A stretch of DNA of 64,000 bases from Pseudomonas sp. K2I15. Its GTDB lineage: Bacteria; Pseudomonadota; Gammaproteobacteria; Pseudomonadales; Pseudomonadaceae. Shown one piece after another: positions 29,574 to 38,373 of this stretch (positions are counted from its first letter, which is position 1; each line of letters opens with the position of its first letter). The DNA is taken from contig NZ_NIXO01000006.1 in assembly GCF_002204795.1 (NCBI RefSeq), positions 1 to 64,000 on the forward strand, in the 5' to 3' direction. A program made the translations under genes and the position numbers. The notes below the pieces were generated by a model. The model searched no databases and was not told the DNA's origin. It saw only the letters and a list, made by a program, of their open reading frames with translations.

Positions 29574-29759
29574 TTAGAGATCGAAGTCGTAATCGGCCAA
29601 CTGTTTTTGCAAACGCCGCTCTTCCAGAAGGTTGTCGATGGTGCGGCGTTTGCTCAAATTGGTCTTGGCCACCTCTACCGGTGCTTCCGCTGCATCATCG
29701 TCGGGTTCAGCGCCAACGACGTCGTCTTCTACATCCAGTTGTTCTTTGCCAGTGCTCAT
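29574..29759 (-). CDS. PA3496-family small acidic protein
   Basis: This 61-residue protein has an acidic N-terminal half (EDDVVGAEPDDDAAEAP) and a basic C-terminal helix ending in the conserved LLEERRLQKQLADYDFDL. It matches the small Pseudomonas protein found next to nth (PA3496 in PAO1). That family has been described as a putative envelope integrity factor, but the mechanism is unknown. It lies 107 bases after nth on the same strand. Confidence 0.8.
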   Translation of the reverse strand: MSTGKEQLDVEDDVVGAEPDDDAAEAPVEVAKTNLSKRRTIDNLLEERRLQKQLADYDFDL

Positions 29760-29866
29760 AAGGTTAACTCCAGGCTAAGACTGCCGTTGGCGCTCCTTAT
29801 AGCGATAATCTCGGGCCTGGTAAAAAAGATTTTTTCAATCGACTCATCGATAAAAGCAATGATGGC

Positions 29867-30505
29867 TCAATCGTCGGAAGTCTTTTCCTTGTATTCGCAC
29901 AGGTCTTCGATGCGGCAACTGCCGCAGCGCGGCTTGCGAGCCTGGCACACATAGCGTCCGTGAAGGATCAGCCAGTGATGTGAATCCAGCAGATAAGGCT
30001 TGGGTACAAACTTCATCAGCTGTTTTTCAACCTCCACCACATTCTTTCCACGGGCAATCCCGGTGCGATTGCTGACCCGAAAGATGTGCGTGTCTACCGC
30101 CATGGTCAATTGGCGAAATGCTGTATTGAGCACCACGTTGGCGGTTTTGCGGCCTACGCCCGGGAGGGCTTCGAGGGCTTCGCGTGTCTGCGGCACTTCG
30201 CTGCCATGCAGTTCCACCAGCAGCCGACAGGTCTCGATGACGTTCTTCGCCTTGCTGTTGTACAGGCCGATGGTCTTGATGTACTCCGACAACCCTTCAA
30301 CCCCAAGGGCGTAGATCGCCTCCGGGGTATTGGCAACCGGATACAACTTGGCAGTGGCCTTGTTGACGCCGACGTCTGTGGACTGGGCCGAGAGAATCAC
30401 GGCGATCAGCAACTCGAACGGCGAGGAATAGGCCAGTTCGGTCTTCGGTTCCGGGTTGTCTTCGTGAAGCCGGCGGAAAATTTCCAGGCGTTTTGCGGCG
30501 TTCAT
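29867..30505 (-). CDS. nth: Endonuclease III
   Basis: This 212-residue DNA glycosylase/AP lyase removes oxidised pyrimidines. The helix-hairpin-helix LPGVGRKTANVVLN contains the catalytic lysine; the catalytic aspartate is in VDTHIFRVSNR. Four C-terminal cysteines (C-x6-C-x2-C-x5-C) bind a [4Fe-4S] cluster. The start at 30505 (MNAAKRLEIF) is the family start. It is 25 bases after rsxE and likely in the same operon. Confidence 0.96.
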   Translation of the reverse strand: MNAAKRLEIFRRLHEDNPEPKTELAYSSPFELLIAVILSAQSTDVGVNKATAKLYPVANTPEAIYALGVEGLSEYIKTIGLYNSKAKNVIETCRLLVELHGSEVPQTREALEALPGVGRKTANVVLNTAFRQLTMAVDTHIFRVSNRTGIARGKNVVEVEKQLMKFVPKPYLLDSHHWLILHGRYVCQARKPRCGSCRIEDLCEYKEKTSDD

Positions 30506-30530
30506 GGGGCGAGCGGTTCCTTGCAGACAG

Positions 30531-31031
30531 TCAGTGTGGTTTTGAAAAGTGCGCCCAGGCTTGTCGCCCGGCCAGTAATAACCCGAGCAGGATAAACCCG
30601 GTGGGCGCCAGTGCGGTGATAGAACCACTGCCTATCAGCCCTCGCAATACGCCCAGGGTGACCAGCAGTACGCCAAACAGGCCGAACAGTTGCACGCGTG
30701 CCTTGCTTTGGCCTGCCTCGAAAAAGCCTGAATGCTCCAGCAGCACGCATTGAACACTGATCAGTGCCAGGTAAACACCCAGTTGTTGATAGAGGGGCAA
30801 GGCGAACGCTTGCAAGAGCAATTGCACGCAACTGACCAGCGTCGCGGTAATCAGCAGGCTGGCCATCAGTTGCATACGCTCGCCGAGGCGGTTGCGCAGG
30901 CCGTGCATGCCAAGGCCGTACAGCGTCACGATCAGCACCGAGAGTACCCAGAAGCTCAGCGCCTTGGGCAGGGTGTCGCTCACGCCAATCAATGGCGCCA
31001 GCATCAGCGAACGGGCCAGGGTTTTAGTCAT
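30531..31031 (-). CDS. rsxE: Rsx/Rnf complex subunit E, short and lacking one cluster cysteine
   Basis: This 166-residue membrane protein aligns with RsxE/RnfE, which is about 230 residues in E. coli. About five helices are seen. The first cluster cysteine, expected in a GLCPL motif, is replaced in SLMLAPLIGVSD. The second is kept in LISVQCVLLE. The C-terminus ends after FILLGLLLAGRQAWAHF and lacks the usual tail. It overlaps rsxG by 8 bases. Confidence 0.75.
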   Translation of the reverse strand: MTKTLARSLMLAPLIGVSDTLPKALSFWVLSVLIVTLYGLGMHGLRNRLGERMQLMASLLITATLVSCVQLLLQAFALPLYQQLGVYLALISVQCVLLEHSGFFEAGQSKARVQLFGLFGVLLVTLGVLRGLIGSGSITALAPTGFILLGLLLAGRQAWAHFSKPH

Positions 31032-31635
31032 GAACAGGCGGCTCCTGCATCAGTTGCCGGTGGTCATCAAAGTAGCGCAGGGCATCGTGAACCGCATTGA
31101 TCACCGCGCGGGACGTGATGGTCGCGCCAGCCATTTGGTCAAATTGGCCATGGTCTTTCTTCAGGGCCCACGCCGAATCCTTTGCGTCTTCACGGGACAG
31201 TCCCTTGAATGCCGCCAGCCATGGATTGCCCGGTTCGGCGATATGCCCACCCAGGCTTGGGGTTTCCGACTGGCTCAGGGTTTTCACCGCCAACAGCTTG
31301 CCGTTGTGGGAGATGGCGATCAGCAATTCGATGGGGCCGCCATAGCCCTTGGTTTGCGAGCGCAGCAGCACTGCGCCGGGCTGGCCGTTCAAGGTGGCGA
31401 GGTAGCCGCCCAACAGTTGGCTGTTTGCCAATACCTGCGGGTTTATCGTAAGCGGGTGTTCCAAGGGCTGATTGTCGTAAGTGCCGGTGGGCAGGATATC
31501 CAGCAAGGCTTGGCGCTGAAGGTTTTGTTGGGCCTCGGTGACACGGCTGGCGGTCAACTGCTGCACGCACAGCGTCAGCACGATCCCGGCAGCGGCGATC
31601 AACAACACCGTCACCAGGCCCCGGGTGGTGTTCAT
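31024..31635 (-). CDS. rsxG: Rsx/Rnf complex subunit G, FMN-binding
   Basis: This 203-residue protein has one N-terminal membrane helix (about residues 5-25) and a periplasmic FMN domain. The motif MAGATITSRAV supplies the threonine that binds FMN covalently in RnfG. GYGGPIELLIAI and PSLGGHIAEP are also family features. The start overlaps the rsxD stop by 4 bases. Confidence 0.87.
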   Translation of the reverse strand: MNTTRGLVTVLLIAAAGIVLTLCVQQLTASRVTEAQQNLQRQALLDILPTGTYDNQPLEHPLTINPQVLANSQLLGGYLATLNGQPGAVLLRSQTKGYGGPIELLIAISHNGKLLAVKTLSQSETPSLGGHIAEPGNPWLAAFKGLSREDAKDSAWALKKDHGQFDQMAGATITSRAVINAVHDALRYFDDHRQLMQEPPVHD

Positions 31636-32624
31636 GAACTCACCGCTGGCTGTCTGGGTGCCGCCAGGTGTTCAAGCGCCGGCACGGCGAGGTTCATCAG
31701 CAACACGGCGAACGCCACGCCGTCGGGGTAACCGCCCCACGTACGAATCAGGTAAACCAGCAAGCCGACTCCGACGCCGAACATCAGGCGCGCCCGCAGG
31801 CTTTTGGCCCCAGACACCGGTTCGGTCACAATAAAAAACGCCCCGAGCATGGTGGCGCCGGTCAGCAGATGGAACAGCGGCGAACCGTGGGAATCCGAAC
31901 CCGAGCCGTTCCAGCACAGCAGGCTGATCACGAACAAGCTGCCGAGCATCCCCACAGGCGCGTGCCAACTGAACACCCGTTGCTGCAACAGCCACAGCCC
32001 ACCCGCCAGAAATGCCAGGTTCACCCATTCACTGCCTTTGCCGGCGACGTTCCCGAAAGCAGGATGGCTGGCAAACAACTCATCCATGGTCAGGCTCTTG
32101 TTGATCCGCAAGGCATCCAGGGCGGTCGCCTGGGCCCAAGCGTCCGGCGCATTACCTTGCACGCCGAACACTTGTTGCAGGCCGGCCAGCAGGTCCATGC
32201 CGTGGGAGGCGGGCCAATGGGTCATGGGTTGGGGAAAGGCAATCAGCATCAACGCGTAACCCACCATGGCCGGGTTGAACGGGTTCTGATTGCCGCCATA
32301 CAGGTGCTTGCCCAGCAATAACGCACTGGCGACGGCCGCCACGCATAACCACCACGGACAATAAGGTGGCAGCGCCAACGCCAGCAGCGTGGCCGTGACC
32401 AGGCCGCTGAGATCGCTGACCGAACGCCCGCGCAGTCGCTGAACGCCAGCCTCCACGACAAGCGCACAACTGCCGGCCAGCAACAGATTGATCGGTACGC
32501 CCCAGCCATACAGCCAGAACATCGCCAGCAAGCCCGGCATCGTCGCCAGCAGCACACGTTTCATCGCGTGCTGCTGACGATCAACGGCGTCAAGCGCTGG
32601 CATCAGCGCCCACCAGCGTCGCAA
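31632..32624 (-). CDS. rsxD: Rsx/Rnf complex subunit D
   Basis: This membrane subunit of about 330 residues has about nine helices. Family motifs include [20 protein letters not shown] and [17 protein letters not shown]. The FMN-linking segment reads AQATALDA, keeping the threonine of the usual SGAT motif. The start is uncertain between ATG at 32624 and at 32603; either overlaps the end of rsxB. Confidence 0.87.
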   Translation of the reverse strand: MRRWWALMPALDAVDRQQHAMKRVLLATMPGLLAMFWLYGWGVPINLLLAGSCALVVEAGVQRLRGRSVSDLSGLVTATLLALALPPYCPWWLCVAAVASALLLGKHLYGGNQNPFNPAMVGYALMLIAFPQPMTHWPASHGMDLLAGLQQVFGVQGNAPDAWAQATALDALRINKSLTMDELFASHPAFGNVAGKGSEWVNLAFLAGGLWLLQQRVFSWHAPVGMLGSLFVISLLCWNGSGSDSHGSPLFHLLTGATMLGAFFIVTEPVSGAKSLRARLMFGVGVGLLVYLIRTWGGYPDGVAFAVLLMNLAVPALEHLAAPRQPAVSS

Positions 32625-33414
32625 GCGCCTGCTCTGCCGTTTCGAAGTGCTGTTGCAGAATGATCAACTGCGACTGCTGTTCAAAAGTCGGCGGGTGACC
32701 GAACGCTTTCAGGGATTTGTGCAACTGGGCACGGCTCATGGCCAGGTTGATCTTGGCCTTCTTCAGCGCGGCGTCCATGGCGGCGGCTTTTTGTGCACGA
32801 ACCCGCTCAATGGCGGCCTGGACCGGATTGACAGTGACCTCGGCCACGGGGGCCGCGCGCTTGGTCCGGGCCAGGCGTTCGGCGAGCTTCTGTTCTTCCT
32901 CACGTTGCAGCCGCGCGTTGCGCTGTTCAAAACGCCGCCGGGCCCGGTCGCGCTTGAGGCTGCGTGCCTGGCGCTCGTGATCGTTGGAGGCCAGCCCGCC
33001 GACAATCGGTAATACCGTGGTCAAGGGGCGCATTTCGATGCAATCAACCGGGCAGGGCGCCACACACAGGTCGCAGCCCGTGCACTCGTCGATAATCACG
33101 GTATGCATCAATTTTGCGGCACCGACGATCGCGTCGACCGGGCAGGCCTGGATGCACTTGGTGCAGCCGATGCACTCCGCCTCACGGATAAACGCGATCT
33201 GCGCCGGCGCCTCGCCCCGGGAAGTGTCCAGTTCCAGCACCGGGAGCTTCAACAGTTGCGCCAGGCCAGCGATGGTTTCCTGCCCGCCGGGCGGGCACTT
33301 GTTGATCGCCTCGCCTTGGGCAATGCCTTCGGCGTAAGGCTTGCAGCCAGGGTGCCCACATTTGCCACATTGGGTCTGCGGCAGCAGGGCGTCGATACGT
33401 TGAATCAGGCTCAT
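32590..33414 (-). CDS. rsxB: Rsx/Rnf complex subunit B, no membrane anchor, extended tail
   Basis: This 274-residue ferredoxin-like subunit begins directly with the first [4Fe-4S] motif (C16, C19, C24, C40). Two ferredoxin clusters follow (C81-C91 and C111-C121; [24 protein letters not shown]). E. coli RsxB has a hydrophobic N-terminal helix that is absent here. Residues about 145-274 form a charged, helical tail with [17 protein letters not shown], resembling the Ala/Lys repeats at the C-terminus of RsxC. No rsxC gene follows. It overlaps rsxA by 4 bases. Confidence 0.82.
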   Translation of the reverse strand: MSLIQRIDALLPQTQCGKCGHPGCKPYAEGIAQGEAINKCPPGGQETIAGLAQLLKLPVLELDTSRGEAPAQIAFIREAECIGCTKCIQACPVDAIVGAAKLMHTVIIDECTGCDLCVAPCPVDCIEMRPLTTVLPIVGGLASNDHERQARSLKRDRARRRFEQRNARLQREEEQKLAERLARTKRAAPVAEVTVNPVQAAIERVRAQKAAAMDAALKKAKINLAMSRAQLHKSLKAFGHPPTFEQQSQLIILQQHFETAEQALATLVGADASA

Positions 33415-33989
33415 GGTTTGATCATTGCGTTGAAACCCAGAAAAGCCATGGCCATCAGCCCCGCGCTGATCAACTCCACCGGCAGGCCTCGAAAGGGCAG
33501 CGGTATGTCGTTGTCGGCAATACGTTGGAGCAGGTCGCTGAACAGGCTCAGCACCAGCCAGAAACCCAGCCCGGCGCCCAGGCTCAGTGCGGCCATGTGT
33601 GTCAGACCTTTATCGGCTTGCGTACCCAGCAGCACCACGCCCAATACCCCTGCATTCCCCAGCAATAACAGCCACAGGCCATCGAACGGCAGCTTGGGTA
33701 ACTGGCGGGACAAGATGCTTAACAGCGGGTGGACCAGCAGCACCGTCACCGGCAAAAACACAAACAGCCGCAAAGACGTCAGCGCCAGGGGCTGCAAAAA
33801 ATAGTGATCGAGCAGATAGCCGAGGACGCCACTCAATAGCATCAGCACGTTGGTGGCGATGCCCAGCGCATGTACACGCCGGCGAGAGTCGGCCGTGGAT
33901 GCCAACACCGGGTCGACAGCCAGCGGCATCTGCAACACGAAGTTGCTGATCAGGGCTGTGCTGACAAGGGTGAGAAGCATATCGGTCAT
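33411..33989 (-). CDS. rsxA: Rsx/Rnf complex subunit A, both cluster cysteines replaced
   Basis: This 192-residue membrane protein has six helices and full RnfA length. The N-terminus ([18 protein letters not shown]) and C-terminus ([19 protein letters not shown]) align with E. coli RsxA. The two conserved cysteines that bind the RnfA/RnfE [2Fe-2S] cluster are gone: GLCPF is replaced by AVDPV and NCAVLG by NAGVLG. It is the first gene of the operon and follows metG. Confidence 0.82.
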   Translation of the reverse strand: MTDMLLTLVSTALISNFVLQMPLAVDPVLASTADSRRRVHALGIATNVLMLLSGVLGYLLDHYFLQPLALTSLRLFVFLPVTVLLVHPLLSILSRQLPKLPFDGLWLLLLGNAGVLGVVLLGTQADKGLTHMAALSLGAGLGFWLVLSLFSDLLQRIADNDIPLPFRGLPVELISAGLMAMAFLGFNAMIKP

Positions 33990-34057
33990 GGTCGTGCCGG
34001 GTTAAGCAAACAGAATCCGATTATCCGGCAAGCGAGGAGGGGGTACTAGCTCAAACC

Positions 34058-34079
34058 ACCCCATGGCCAAGACCATGGG
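34058..34079 (-). terminator. Possible weak terminator or hairpin after metG
   Basis: CCCCATGG / CCATGGGG with a 6-base loop lies 14 bases after the metG stop on the minus strand. The following TGGTTT is a poor T-tract, so rsxA may be reached by read-through. Confidence 0.5.
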
Positions 34080-34092
34080 GCAGTTCGCAGTT

Positions 34093-36144
34093 TTACTTGA
34101 TGCGCTGACCCGGCTTGGCGCCGCTGTCGGGGCTCAACAAGTAGATCTCTTCACCGCCAGGGCCGGCCGCCATTACCATGCCTTCGGAAATGCCGAACTT
34201 CATTTTCCGTGGTTTGAGGTTGGCGATCATCATGGTCAGGCGACCATCGAGCTTGGACGGATCCGGATAAGCGCTCTTGATCCCGGAGAACACGTTGCGT
34301 TGCTCGTCACCGATGTCCAGTGTCAGGCGCAGCAGCTTGTCGGCGCCTTCCACGGCTTCGGCCTTAATGATCAGGGCAACCCGCAGGTCGACTGCGGCAA
34401 AGGCGTCGAAGTCGATTTCTGGCGACAGCGGATCTTTCGTCAGTTCGCCATTGCCCGCCGGTGCCGTTTCGCCGGTGTCGGTCTTGCTGGCCTCGAGGTC
34501 TTCTTTCGAGGCGTCGCTCATGGCCTGGACTTTTACCGGGTCGATACGGGTCATCAGCGGCTTGAACTCATTCAACTGATGGTTGCTGAGCAAGGTCGCG
34601 TGGTCGTTCCAGGTCAGCGGCGGCACGTTGAGGAATGCCTCGGCGTCGGCAGCCAGCAATGGCAATACCGGCTTGAGGAAGATCACCAACTGGCGGAACA
34701 GGTTGACGCCCGTGGCGCAGATCGCCTGGACTTCAGCCTGCTTGCCTTCCTGTTTGTTCAGCGACCACGGCGCCTTGTCGGCGATCCAGGCGTTGGCGCG
34801 GTCGGCCAGGCCCATGATCTCGCGCATGGCACGGGCAAAGTCGCGGGCTTCATAAGCGTCGGCGATGCTTGGCGCGGCGGCCAGGAACGCGTCGGTCAGC
34901 TCCGGCGCGGCATTTTCAGCCACCAGCACACCGGCGTTGCCCTTGTGGATAAACCCGGCGCAACGGCTGGCGATGTTGACGACTTTGCCTACCAGGTCCG
35001 AATTGACCTTCTGTACGAAGTCTTCCAGGTTCAGGTCGAGGTCGTCGACGCCACGGCCCAGTTTGGACGCGTAGTAGTAGCGCAGGTATTCCGGCGACAG
35101 GTGGTCCAGGTAGGTGCGCGCCTTGATAAAGGTGCCACGGGACTTGGACATCTTCTGGCCGTTGACGGTCAGGTAGCCATGCACGGCGATGCCGGTTGGC
35201 TTGCGGTAGCCCGAACCTTCGAGCATCGCCGGCCAGAACAGCGCGTGGAAGTTCACGATGTCCTTGCCGATGAAGTGATACAGCTCGGCGGTGGAGTCCT
35301 TGGCCCAGAACGCGTCGAAATCCAGCTCCGGCGTACGGTCGCAAAGGTTTTTAAAGCTGGCCATGTAGCCGATCGGCGCGTCCAGCCACACATAGAAGTA
35401 CTTGCCTGGCTCGCCCGGGATCTCAAAACCGAAGTACGGCGCATCGCGGGAGATGTCCCACTGTTGCAGGCCGGCGTCCAGCCATTCGGCGATCTTGTTG
35501 GCCACGGCGTCCTGCAGGGTGCCGCTGCGGGTCCAGGTTTGCAGCATTTGCTGGAAATCCGGGAGCTTGAAGAAGAAGTGCTGGGAATCCTTGAGCACCG
35601 GGGTGGCGCCGGAGATGGCCGACTTCGGATCCTTCAGGTCGGTAGGCGCGTAAGTGGCGCCGCATTTTTCGCAGTTGTCGCCGTACTGGTCTTCCGTGCC
35701 GCATTTCGGGCAGGTGCCCTTGATGAAGCGGTCGGCCAGGAACATTTTCTTTTCCGGGTCGAAATACTGGGTGATCGAACGCGTGTCGATATGCCCGGCG
35801 TCTTTCAGCCGCAGGTAGATCTGGCTCGACAGCTCGCGGTTTTCTTCGGAGTGGGTCGAGTGGAAGTTGTCGAAATCCACCAGGAACTCGGCAAAGTCGG
35901 CGCTGTGTTCAGCCTGGACGTTGGCGATCAGTTGTTCCGGGGTGATGCCTTCCTTCTCGGCGCGCAACATGATGGCCGAACCGTGGGCGTCGTCCGCGCA
36001 GACATAAATGCATTGGTTGCCGCGATGCTTCTGGAAGCGCACCCACATATCAGTCTGGATGTACTCAAGCATATGGCCAAGGTGGATAGAACCATTGGCA
36101 TAGGGCAGGGCGCTGGTGACGAGGATCTTGCGTGGCTCGGACAT
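34093..36144 (-). CDS. metG: Methionyl-tRNA synthetase MetG
   Basis: This 683-residue class I synthetase charges tRNA-Met. It has the HIGH-type motif HLGH, a zinc knuckle pair ([18 protein letters not shown]), KMSKS in GQKMSKSRG, the anticodon-binding helical region, and a C-terminal EMAP-II-like tRNA-binding domain (about 580-683) for dimerisation. It is divergent from mrp/apbC. Confidence 0.97.
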   Translation of the reverse strand: MSEPRKILVTSALPYANGSIHLGHMLEYIQTDMWVRFQKHRGNQCIYVCADDAHGSAIMLRAEKEGITPEQLIANVQAEHSADFAEFLVDFDNFHSTHSEENRELSSQIYLRLKDAGHIDTRSITQYFDPEKKMFLADRFIKGTCPKCGTEDQYGDNCEKCGATYAPTDLKDPKSAISGATPVLKDSQHFFFKLPDFQQMLQTWTRSGTLQDAVANKIAEWLDAGLQQWDISRDAPYFGFEIPGEPGKYFYVWLDAPIGYMASFKNLCDRTPELDFDAFWAKDSTAELYHFIGKDIVNFHALFWPAMLEGSGYRKPTGIAVHGYLTVNGQKMSKSRGTFIKARTYLDHLSPEYLRYYYASKLGRGVDDLDLNLEDFVQKVNSDLVGKVVNIASRCAGFIHKGNAGVLVAENAAPELTDAFLAAAPSIADAYEARDFARAMREIMGLADRANAWIADKAPWSLNKQEGKQAEVQAICATGVNLFRQLVIFLKPVLPLLAADAEAFLNVPPLTWNDHATLLSNHQLNEFKPLMTRIDPVKVQAMSDASKEDLEASKTDTGETAPAGNGELTKDPLSPEIDFDAFAAVDLRVALIIKAEAVEGADKLLRLTLDIGDEQRNVFSGIKSAYPDPSKLDGRLTMMIANLKPRKMKFGISEGMVMAAGPGGEEIYLLSPDSGAKPGQRIK

Positions 36145-36316
36145 GGGGCTCGGCTACTTGATGAAACGGAGGTCGGCCACTATAAAGCGCCGGGAAATTT
36201 ATTTCACCCCGTGCAGCGGTTTCAGGATTTTCCCGATGCCCGAAAGCGTGCCGCTGGGCCGCCGGAACGGTTAGGATAGCCGCCTGTTTTAGTCAGTCTT
36301 TTTTCGGGAGTAGCCC

Positions 36317-37411
36317 ATGAGCGCCGTCAATCGCGCAGCGGTGGAAGCCGTTCTTCGCCAATACACCGACCCCTACCTGAACCAGGACCCGGTCAGCGCC
36401 GGGTGCGTACGCGCCATCGACGTGCAGGGTGACAAGGTTTCGGTCCAGCTTGAGCTGGGCTATGCCGCTGGCCTGTTCAAGAGCGGCTGGGCGCAGATGC
36501 TGCAAATGGCCATTGAAGGCCTGGACGGCGTCAGCTCGGCCAAGGTCGACATCCAGTGCGTGATCGCTGCGCACAAGGCCCAGGCACAGATCCCGGGCCT
36601 GGCCAACGTCAAGAACGTGGTGGCCGTGGCCTCCGGAAAGGGCGGCGTGGGCAAATCCACCACCGCCGCCAACCTGGCCCTGGCCCTGGCCCGCGAAGGC
36701 GCGCGCGTCGGCATTCTCGACGCCGACATCTATGGCCCGAGCCAGGGTGTGATGTTCGGCATCGCCGAAGGCACCCGGCCGAAGATCAAGGACCAGAAAT
36801 GGTTCGTGCCGATCGAGTCCCATGGCGTGGAAGTCATGTCCATGGCCTTCCTGACCGACGACAACACGCCGATGGTCTGGCGCGGCCCGATGGTTTCCGG
36901 CGCCTTGCTGCAACTGGTCACCCAGACCGACTGGGGCAACCTGGACTATCTGGTGATCGATATGCCGCCGGGCACCGGCGATATCCAACTGACCCTGGCG
37001 CAGAAAGTCCCGGTGGCCGGCGCGGTGATCGTCACCACGCCCCAGGACCTGGCGCTGCTGGATGCCCGCAAGGGCGTGGAGATGTTCCGCAAGGTCAACA
37101 TCCCGGTGCTGGGCGTTGTGGAAAACATGGCGGTGCACATCTGCTCCAACTGCGGCCACGCCGAGCACCTGTTCGGTGAAGGCGGCGGCGAGAAGCTGGC
37201 GACCCAGTACGGGGTTGAACTGCTGGCATCGCTGCCGCTGTCCATGGGAATTCGTGAGCAGGCTGACGGCGGCAAGCCGACGGTCGCTGCCGAGCCCGAT
37301 GGCCAGATCGCCATGGTCTACCAGGAGCTGGCCCGTCACGTAGGTGCGCGGATCGTCCTGCAGGAAGCCGAGGCTCAGGCGATGCCGACGATCACTGTCA
37401 GCGACGACTGA
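36317..37411 (+). CDS. apbC: Iron-sulfur cluster carrier ATPase Mrp/ApbC
   Basis: This 364-residue P-loop ATPase carries iron-sulfur clusters. An N-terminal MIP18-like domain (about 1-90) precedes the deviant Walker A GKGGVGKST. The DADIYGPSQ and VIDMPPGTGD motifs are present, and CSNCGH carries the CxxC cluster ligands. GGGAGTAGCCC precedes the ATG. Divergent from metG. Confidence 0.95.
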   Translation: MSAVNRAAVEAVLRQYTDPYLNQDPVSAGCVRAIDVQGDKVSVQLELGYAAGLFKSGWAQMLQMAIEGLDGVSSAKVDIQCVIAAHKAQAQIPGLANVKNVVAVASGKGGVGKSTTAANLALALAREGARVGILDADIYGPSQGVMFGIAEGTRPKIKDQKWFVPIESHGVEVMSMAFLTDDNTPMVWRGPMVSGALLQLVTQTDWGNLDYLVIDMPPGTGDIQLTLAQKVPVAGAVIVTTPQDLALLDARKGVEMFRKVNIPVLGVVENMAVHICSNCGHAEHLFGEGGGEKLATQYGVELLASLPLSMGIREQADGGKPTVAAEPDGQIAMVYQELARHVGARIVLQEAEAQAMPTITVSDD

Positions 37412-37423
37412 TCCACCTGATGG

Positions 37424-37455
37424 GAAAAAAGCCTCGACGGTGTCGGGGCTTTTTC
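37424..37455 (+). terminator. Terminator after apbC
   Basis: AAAAAAGCCTCGAC / GTCGGGGCTTTTT stem-loop with a T-tract, 13 bases after the apbC stop. Confidence 0.9.
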
Positions 37456-37507
37456 TTGTCTGGCGAATACTCAAGGGTCACTTGTTACCCTTTTACGTAA
37501 TTGCTGG

Positions 37508-37525
37508 TGTAAGCATTCACTTACT
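37508..37525 (+). promoter_or_regulatory. GacA upstream activating sequence of rsmZ
   Basis: TGTAAGCATTCACTTACT matches TGTAAG-N6-CTTACA with one mismatch. It lies about 170-190 bases before the predicted rsmZ start, the usual distance for GacA-dependent Rsm RNAs. Confidence 0.85.
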
Positions 37526-37661
37526 TTTTCGTAAGTGTTTGGGTTTTTTCGCCGGTGCAGACGTCTTGAATTGATAGCCTATATTTCTATCTAATTGAAA
37601 TATAACAACTATTTATTCTCATGTGAGCGCCTGAATCTGTAGTCCCGCGATTGTGATCCCG

Positions 37662-37689
37662 TTGAACTTCCCCGGGAACTCTCTAAGAT
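37662..37689 (+). promoter_or_regulatory. Predicted rsmZ promoter
   Basis: TTGAAC (37662) and TAAGAT (37684) are separated by 16 bases and place the transcript start near 37696. Confidence 0.65.
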
Positions 37690-37695
37690 CAGCCC

Positions 37696-37830
37696 TGTGT
37701 CCACGGATTGACACAGTCATCAAGGAACGATGATTCAGGGAGCCTCGCAGGATGCGATTCATCAGGACGATGAAAAGGAACACAGGGACTAGGGAAAAAA
37801 TGTGGGCGGGTCATACCGCCCCTTTTTTTT
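37696..37830 (+). ncRNA. rsmZ: RsmZ small regulatory RNA
   Basis: This RNA of about 133 bases sequesters the translational repressors RsmA and RsmE under GacS/GacA control. The 5' hairpin TGTGTC/GACACA presents CACGGATT in its loop. Further GGA motifs occur near 37723, 37738, 37750, 37765, 37777 and 37786. Several are in loops, such as TTCATC-AGGAC-GATGAA. A GGGCGG/CCGCCC terminator with eight T ends it near 37830. Sequence and position beside fdxA match RsmZ. rpoS, its neighbour in P. aeruginosa, is absent here. Confidence 0.93.
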
Positions 37831-37866
37831 GCCTGTAGAAAAGTGAAACCCGCCCCGCAGACATGC

Positions 37867-37890
37867 AAAAAGGCCCGCAAGGGGCCTTTT
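37867..37890 (-). terminator. Terminator after fdxA
   Basis: AAAAGGCCC / GGGGCCTTTT stem with a GCAA loop follows the fdxA stop codon on the minus strand. Confidence 0.8.
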
Positions 37891-37907
37891 GGAGGGCGTC
37901 GACGCTA

Positions 37908-38231
37908 TCAGCGCTCGAGGTCTGCAATCTTGCCTTTTTTGCCATCCCACTCCGCCGCTTCCGGCATCGGGTCTTTGCGCTCAGTGATGTTCGGCCATAT
38001 TTCCGCCAGCTCAACGTTCAACTGAATAAATTCCTGCATCTCTGCCGGGACTTCGTCCTCGGAGAAAATCGCGACGGCCGGGCATTCTGGCTCACACAGG
38101 GCGCAGTCAATGCACTCGTCCGGGTGGATGACCAGGAAGTTCGGGCCTTCGTAAAAGCAGTCCACCGGACACACTTCTACGCAGTCGGTGTACTTGCACT
38201 TGATGCAGTTGTCGGTGACGACGAAGGTCAT
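37908..38231 (-). CDS. fdxA: Ferredoxin FdxA, 7Fe type
   Basis: This 107-residue ferredoxin holds one [3Fe-4S] and one [4Fe-4S] cluster. Ligands are in [18 protein letters not shown] and [12 protein letters not shown]. Length and C-terminal extension match Azotobacter-type FdxA. It sits between rsmZ and mutS as in related genomes. Confidence 0.95.
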   Translation of the reverse strand: MTFVVTDNCIKCKYTDCVEVCPVDCFYEGPNFLVIHPDECIDCALCEPECPAVAIFSEDEVPAEMQEFIQLNVELAEIWPNITERKDPMPEAAEWDGKKGKIADLER

Positions 38232-38373
38232 TTCTAATTCTCTCCTCAGGCGGCGGCAGCGAAACCCCTTGTGGCAGGGCTCGCGAGGTTCGGGAGCGAT
38301 AGTCTGCAGGCCAGGCTAAAAGCCCACAGCATCCCAAACCGCGCGAGAGTCTACCAGCTTGCAAGCGTCTGCG

